Below are positions 15,919 through 19,408 of a stretch of DNA of 19,408 bases, in pieces. The translations under genes and the position numbers were made by a program. Every line of letters begins with the position of its first letter. The stretch's first letter is position 1. Below the pieces are notes generated by a model. It saw only the letters and a list, made by a program, of their open reading frames with translations, had not been told where the DNA came from and did not search any database. The stretch spans positions 1 through 19,408 of the forward strand of contig CAZWSL010000056.1 in assembly GCA_964636495.1 (NCBI GenBank), read 5' to 3'. This stretch comes from Desulfobacula sp964636495 (GTDB lineage: Bacteria; Desulfobacterota; Desulfobacteria; Desulfobacterales; Desulfobacteraceae).

Positions 15919-17553
15919 CTATACAACGTATTTTATGTTCAGACGTTTTGCTGCATTATAATCATCAATGCCGAGAGCATCAGACATCCCTATGGGAAGA
16001 GAAGTTGAACGCCCGAGCGGTGCCACTATCTTTTTAAGTTCCATATCAAAAGAGACAAAAAGATCCACAATTCTCTGGGCTACATCTTCAGGATCCAGCC
16101 TTCTATAGAGTCTTGGATCCTGGGAAGTTATGCCTTTGGGGCAAATACCTACATTACATACATTGCACCGGTCCTCTTCCGTTCCGACACAACCGGCCGC
16201 AGCCTGCATGACATATTTTCCCACCTGGACACCACTTGCTCCAAGCATGATCAGTGCAGCAGCATTTGCAGCAAGATTTCCATTTTTACCAATACCACCG
16301 CCGGCAAAAATGGGGATTTCATTCTGCTTTCCGATTTTAGTAAGGTTCAGGTAGTTATCCCTTATGCACGATGCAATGGGATGGCCCATGTGATCCATTG
16401 ATACAGAGTATGCCGCCCCTGTTCCACCATCTTCTCCATCAATTGCAAGGCCTGAGGCATATGCGTTGCGGGATAGATTATTCAAAACAGCAAGGGATGT
16501 TGATGAGGCTGATATTTTGGGGTAAACCGGAACCCTGAAACCCCATGCCATGGACATGGAGAGAATCATTTTTGCCACAGACTCCTCTATTGAGTATTGA
16601 GTCTGATGTGTCGGCGGGCTGGGCAGGCTGACTCCCTGGGGAACCCCCCTGATGGCGGCAATGAGTTTATTGACCTTGTGCCACATTAAAAGGCCGCCGT
16701 CTCCCGGTTTTGCACCCTGGCCGTACTTGATTTCAATGGCGCATGGATCTTCTTTCATGTGCGGAATGGCATGAATAATTTCATCCCAGCCAAAATAGCC
16801 CGATGCAATCTGCAGAATAACATATTTTAAAAATCTTGATCTCAGTAATCTTGGAGGACATCCCCCTTCTCCTGTACTTATCCTCACCGGCATTGAGAGC
16901 TCTTCGTTCAGATAGGCAACCCCCATCTGCAGGCCTTCCCACATGGTTGGAGAGAGAGCGCCAAAAGACATGCCTCCTATTATCAGGGGATATATCTGCC
17001 GTACAGGAGGAATCCACCCCTTTTCCCGCAAACGCTGCATATTCTGTCTTGGGGAGAGTACCCTTCCAAGAAGGGTTCTCATTTCAAATTCATGTCGTCC
17101 GGCATCAAGTGCCGGATCTGTAAGCATGGATATTCTGATGAATTTTATTCTGTCCAGTACAGAAAAATTTTCATTTCTCCTGCCACCTCGTCTTCTGGGA
17201 ATGCCATTCTGATTGATATGAAATTTATATCTGTCAAGACCTTGATTCCTGACCGGTGAGATTGCATCATTGGGGCAGACAAAGGTGCACATGGCACACC
17301 CTATACAGGCATTTTCCACACGGGTTTTCTGTTTTATGCCATAAAAAGTATCATACTGGTTTGAATGTTTATGATCCGGCTGGACCGATGTTTTAATAAC
17401 TCTTTTCTGGAAAACAGAAAGTTCAATTGCCTTGACAGGGCAGGCAGCAACACACTGGCCGCACAGGGTGCATCTGTGATTATCATACCTGATCTGCCAG
17501 GGCAGATCATTCAGGCTTAAAGAGTTAGGTTCAAGGCTTCGGTCTGACGACAT
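15919..17553 (-). CDS. Glutamate synthase central FMN domain with N-terminal ferredoxin (GltB2 type)
   Basis: A 544-aa subunit carrying the synthase reaction. Residues 20-100 are a 2x[4Fe-4S] ferredoxin (Cys28/31/34/38 and Cys83/86/89/93). The rest is the FMN-binding TIM-barrel of glutamate synthase: PLIIGGMSFGALS, STGEGG, IEIKYGQGAKPGDGG, DGEDGGTGAA and FAGGGIGKNG are all family blocks. The cysteine group C-x2-C-x4-C at 463-471 sits where the [3Fe-4S] cluster of classical GltB is held, though the spacing differs. Split glutamate synthases with an added ferredoxin are typical of archaea and anaerobic bacteria. The ATG at 17553 is preceded by a strong AGGAGGT at 6-nt spacing, which fixes the start even though the gene overlaps the upstream one by 37 bp. 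Confidence 0.94.
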   Translation of the reverse strand: MSSDRSLEPNSLSLNDLPWQIRYDNHRCTLCGQCVAACPVKAIELSVFQKRVIKTSVQPDHKHSNQYDTFYGIKQKTRVENACIGCAMCTFVCPNDAISPVRNQGLDRYKFHINQNGIPRRRGGRRNENFSVLDRIKFIRISMLTDPALDAGRHEFEMRTLLGRVLSPRQNMQRLREKGWIPPVRQIYPLIIGGMSFGALSPTMWEGLQMGVAYLNEELSMPVRISTGEGGCPPRLLRSRFLKYVILQIASGYFGWDEIIHAIPHMKEDPCAIEIKYGQGAKPGDGGLLMWHKVNKLIAAIRGVPQGVSLPSPPTHQTQYSIEESVAKMILSMSMAWGFRVPVYPKISASSTSLAVLNNLSRNAYASGLAIDGEDGGTGAAYSVSMDHMGHPIASCIRDNYLNLTKIGKQNEIPIFAGGGIGKNGNLAANAAALIMLGASGVQVGKYVMQAAAGCVGTEEDRCNVCNVGICPKGITSQDPRLYRRLDPEDVAQRIVDLFVSFDMELKKIVAPLGRSTSLPIGMSDALGIDDYNAAKRLNIKYVV

Positions 17554-18647
17554 ATTTTTACCTCCTGACGCTCCGGGCTAACGATTGCTGTGTCAATATG
17601 CATGGGTTGTACATCTTTTGTTTTATCTCTATCAGGTATGACTGCATCAAGACCGCATATTTCAGATGAAAATCCAAACAGGCCTTCTTTTCCGCCGACA
17701 ATACCGGGACGGAGTTTTTTCCTGTCCTGGACCATGAACAGCGAGTGATCCGGCAGTGTGCCTATGACACAGTTTGGTCCGTCAATAATAAGGGGCCTGC
17801 ATGTTCTTTTAAGGTGGGCAAGGAACTCTGCATCTGGATGTTTTTCAAGGTCATCGTCCTGCAAAGGCGTAATAATATGTTTATACGCATCAATTCCAAG
17901 ATCAAGGCCATACATTGTGTAGTGAAGAATATGTGCAAAGACTTCAGAATCAGATTGATATCCTGTATAACCTGGAAAATCCCTTGATGTAAGGAAGTCC
18001 TTGATGGGTTCAAAGGCGGTATTTTCACCATTTGTCATGGTACTGAAACCTCTTATAAAGAAAGGGTGGCAGGCATACAGGTTAATGGCATAATTTGTAT
18101 TCTGTCTTCCCTGGGCCATTATTATCCTGGCATGGAGCTCTTTTCTATCCAGTCCAAGATAACCTGCAAGCTGCATGGGATCGCCGATTTCCTTGATCAT
18201 GACAGTATCGGGCCAGAAAGAGAATACAATCATATCTTTTTTCTCTTCACCCATTTCCCTGATTTTCAACCTCAGAAACATCAATCTTTTTGAAATCTCA
18301 GCTGAATCCAGGTTGTCCCATCCTTCAGGCAGTTCATAGGCTCTGATTAAATATAAATCCCTTTTGGGAGTTCCTTCGATCTGTTGTTTCGGTATTTTCA
18401 GAGCGATTTTATATTTTGTAAGAAATCCCTGATCCATCATGAACAGATCCAGACGGCGAATTCCTGCTTCACTGAATATCCCTGACAGAATCGGGGCATC
18501 TTTCATCTCTTCAAAAGGGCCGCCAAGATCCTGGAGCAGGAGTCCTACGCCGGATCCGTCATGGCCTTCCTTCATGACATCAAGTGCTTTTATGGCAAGC
18601 ATCGGAGATACAGGGTCTTTGCTGGTAAGTGCAAACAGACGACACAT
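17517..18647 (-). CDS. Glutamate synthase glutaminase (class II amidotransferase) subunit (GltB1 type)
   Basis: A 376-aa class II glutamine amidotransferase that releases ammonia from glutamine for the FMN subunit encoded next. Cys2 directly after the initiator Met (MCRLFAL) is the expected N-terminal nucleophile once Met is removed. DVMKEGHDGSGVG (28-40), TMTNGENTAF and YQSDSEVFAH match the family's substrate-binding blocks. In classical glutamate synthase this domain is fused to the rest of GltB; here it is a separate gene. The ATG at 18647 has AGGAG about 10 nt upstream, and the start is fixed by the catalytic Cys. Its 3' end overlaps the next gene by 37 bp. A separate biosynthetic amidotransferase is less likely because all other glutamate synthase domains follow immediately. 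Confidence 0.92.
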   Translation of the reverse strand: MCRLFALTSKDPVSPMLAIKALDVMKEGHDGSGVGLLLQDLGGPFEEMKDAPILSGIFSEAGIRRLDLFMMDQGFLTKYKIALKIPKQQIEGTPKRDLYLIRAYELPEGWDNLDSAEISKRLMFLRLKIREMGEEKKDMIVFSFWPDTVMIKEIGDPMQLAGYLGLDRKELHARIIMAQGRQNTNYAINLYACHPFFIRGFSTMTNGENTAFEPIKDFLTSRDFPGYTGYQSDSEVFAHILHYTMYGLDLGIDAYKHIITPLQDDDLEKHPDAEFLAHLKRTCRPLIIDGPNCVIGTLPDHSLFMVQDRKKLRPGIVGGKEGLFGFSSEICGLDAVIPDRDKTKDVQPMHIDTAIVSPERQEVKICRQTEALNLTL

Positions 18648-18717
18648 TATGCAGATTCTCCTTTTTGTTTAAATTGTGTTTTATTTGGATTTTGTTGAAC
18701 TCTGGAAACAGGGAAGT

Positions 18718-19110
18718 TTAATGATGATGTCCGCAACCACCCTCTTTTTTATTCTTTTTTATCCGGCAGTGGTCGAATATATGAAACAGTTTAAGCTTTT
18801 TTTGTTCAAAAAGTTCGATATTATCAAGAACGCTCTCTTTTTGTGCCTGAAAAACCATTATATTGGATAGTGTTAAATTTCTTCTGGCACCATCACCCAT
18901 GCATCTGGTTACAACTGCATTGATTTTCTGCTGTTTTGCAAATATACCTGTTTTACACGAATCCCCTTCTCCTGTATGTTTCCGGTTTGGTGTAAATGTA
19001 AATTTTCTGGTTTCAAGATCCACAATTAAAAAATTTCTGGCACTGCCGAAATGTTCATCAATTATACTCTCAAGACCTCTGTCTTCCTTAACAGGAAAGG
19101 CTATTTTCAT
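18718..19110 (-). CDS. NifX/NifB C-terminal-like (dinitrogenase iron-molybdenum cofactor family) small protein
   Basis: A 130-aa stand-alone protein with the fold of NifX, NafY and the NifB C-terminal domain. Recognisable parts are MKIAFPVKED at the N-terminus, DEHFGSARNFLIVD (18-31) and VVTRCMGDGARRNL (66-79). Relatives bind Fe-S or FeMo-cofactor precursors, but many anaerobes carry copies with no link to nitrogen fixation and unknown function. The C-terminus ends GGCGHHH, a small Cys/His cluster that could bind a metal. ATG 19110 follows GGAGG by 6 nt. The glutamate synthase operon begins 70 bp downstream with no visible terminator, so co-transcription is possible. No nif structural gene is in the window, so a nitrogen-fixation role should not be assumed. 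Confidence 0.88.
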   Translation of the reverse strand: MKIAFPVKEDRGLESIIDEHFGSARNFLIVDLETRKFTFTPNRKHTGEGDSCKTGIFAKQQKINAVVTRCMGDGARRNLTLSNIMVFQAQKESVLDNIELFEQKKLKLFHIFDHCRIKKNKKEGGCGHHH

Positions 19111-19408
19111 CCTGATCCTCCACGTTTATTTAAGCTCTTTATACTAAAGTTAATCCTAAAAGATAAGGACTTATTTTAATATGGCAAGGGGAATCTCCTG
19201 CTGCCCGGAAAAGAGCAGGTTATATCCAGGCAAAAAGCCTGTGAGGCCAATAATTGAACAGGAGTTGCGCCCAAAAATTGATATTTTTTTAGTTTTTCAG
19301 GCATAATAAACTTATCTGAGCTGAAAACTCCCCCGATTTTTGCTATAAAGGGGTATTAAAAAAACAGGTGGTGGATTTAGGTTTTCGAAATATCTTTACA
19401 GACATAAA
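19111..19408. other. Gene-free upstream region with clustered inverted repeats
   Basis: No coding sequence that I can support occurs in these 298 bp at the window edge. They contain the nested inverted repeats at 19195-19264 and several A/T runs. Promoter boxes for the NifX-like gene are not clear. Any gene beyond 19408 is unseen. Confidence 0.5.
19195..19264. repeat. Nested inverted repeats, possible structured RNA or leader element
   Basis: The outer arms CTCCTG (19195-19200) and CAGGAG (19259-19264) enclose two hairpins: CTGC (19201-19204) with GCAG (19215-19218), and CAGGC (19227-19231) with GCCTG (19237-19241) around five A/T bases. Together they would make a compact three-way junction. 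An alternative pairing, CCTGCT (19197-19202) with AGCAGG (19214-19219), competes with the outer stem and could act as a switch. The transcribed strand is unknown: on the minus strand it would be the leader of the NifX-like gene. I do not recognise a known riboswitch class. Confidence 0.35.

Noticed and set aside
19322..19356. CCCC...GGGG arms near the right edge as a terminator
   Set aside because: Four-base arms with a loop of about 15 nt and no properly placed T-run; too weak.

Overview
The window reads as a chromosomal segment of an obligately anaerobic, aromatic-degrading deltaproteobacterium, most likely a Desulfobacteraceae-type sulfate reducer (for example Desulfobacula-like). The reasons are a complete class II (tungsten) benzoyl-CoA reductase operon, moderately AT-rich DNA, many iron-sulfur flavoproteins and two UGA codons best read as selenocysteine. 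The taxon is inferred; no 16S gene or other marker is present. Every gene found lies on the minus strand, so the biological order runs from high to low coordinates.

Layout in transcription order. (1) 19408-19111: no gene, but an inverted-repeat cluster that could be a structured RNA. (2) 19110-18718: small NifX/NifB-like metal-cofactor protein. (3) 18647-13489: three-gene 'archaeal-type' glutamate synthase: glutaminase subunit, ferredoxin-FMN synthase subunit, and a GXGXG-domain/GltD-like flavoprotein fusion. (4) 13259-10826: HD-domain protein, DAHP synthase and 3-dehydroquinate synthase, tightly coupled, forming the entry of the shikimate pathway. (5) 10825-10524: regulatory gap with a sigma70-like promoter and inverted repeats. 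(6) 10523-1: bamB, bamC, bamD, bamE, bamF, bamG, bamH and the 5' part of bamI, which runs off the window.

The bam genes encode the megadalton complex that dearomatises benzoyl-CoA to cyclohexa-1,5-diene-1-carboxyl-CoA. BamB (W-bispterin active site) and BamC (Fe-S) form the catalytic unit. BamD (HdrD-like), BamE (HdrA-like), BamF (MvhD-like) and BamGHI (NuoE/F/G-like) form the proposed flavin-based electron-bifurcating part. BamB keeps the catalytic Glu251, His260 and Cys322 at the positions I recall for the Geobacter enzyme.

The strongest unusual signal is that bamE and bamF both contain one in-frame TGA, each in a Cys-x-x-Sec motif and each followed by a possible bacterial SECIS hairpin. 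A standard gene caller would truncate both genes: BamE is really about 1028 aa and BamF about 252 aa. BamF also ends in a winged-helix-like domain that an electron-transfer subunit does not need. The juxtaposition of aromatic amino acid synthesis, glutamate synthesis and benzoate degradation may be only neighbourhood, but it is recorded.
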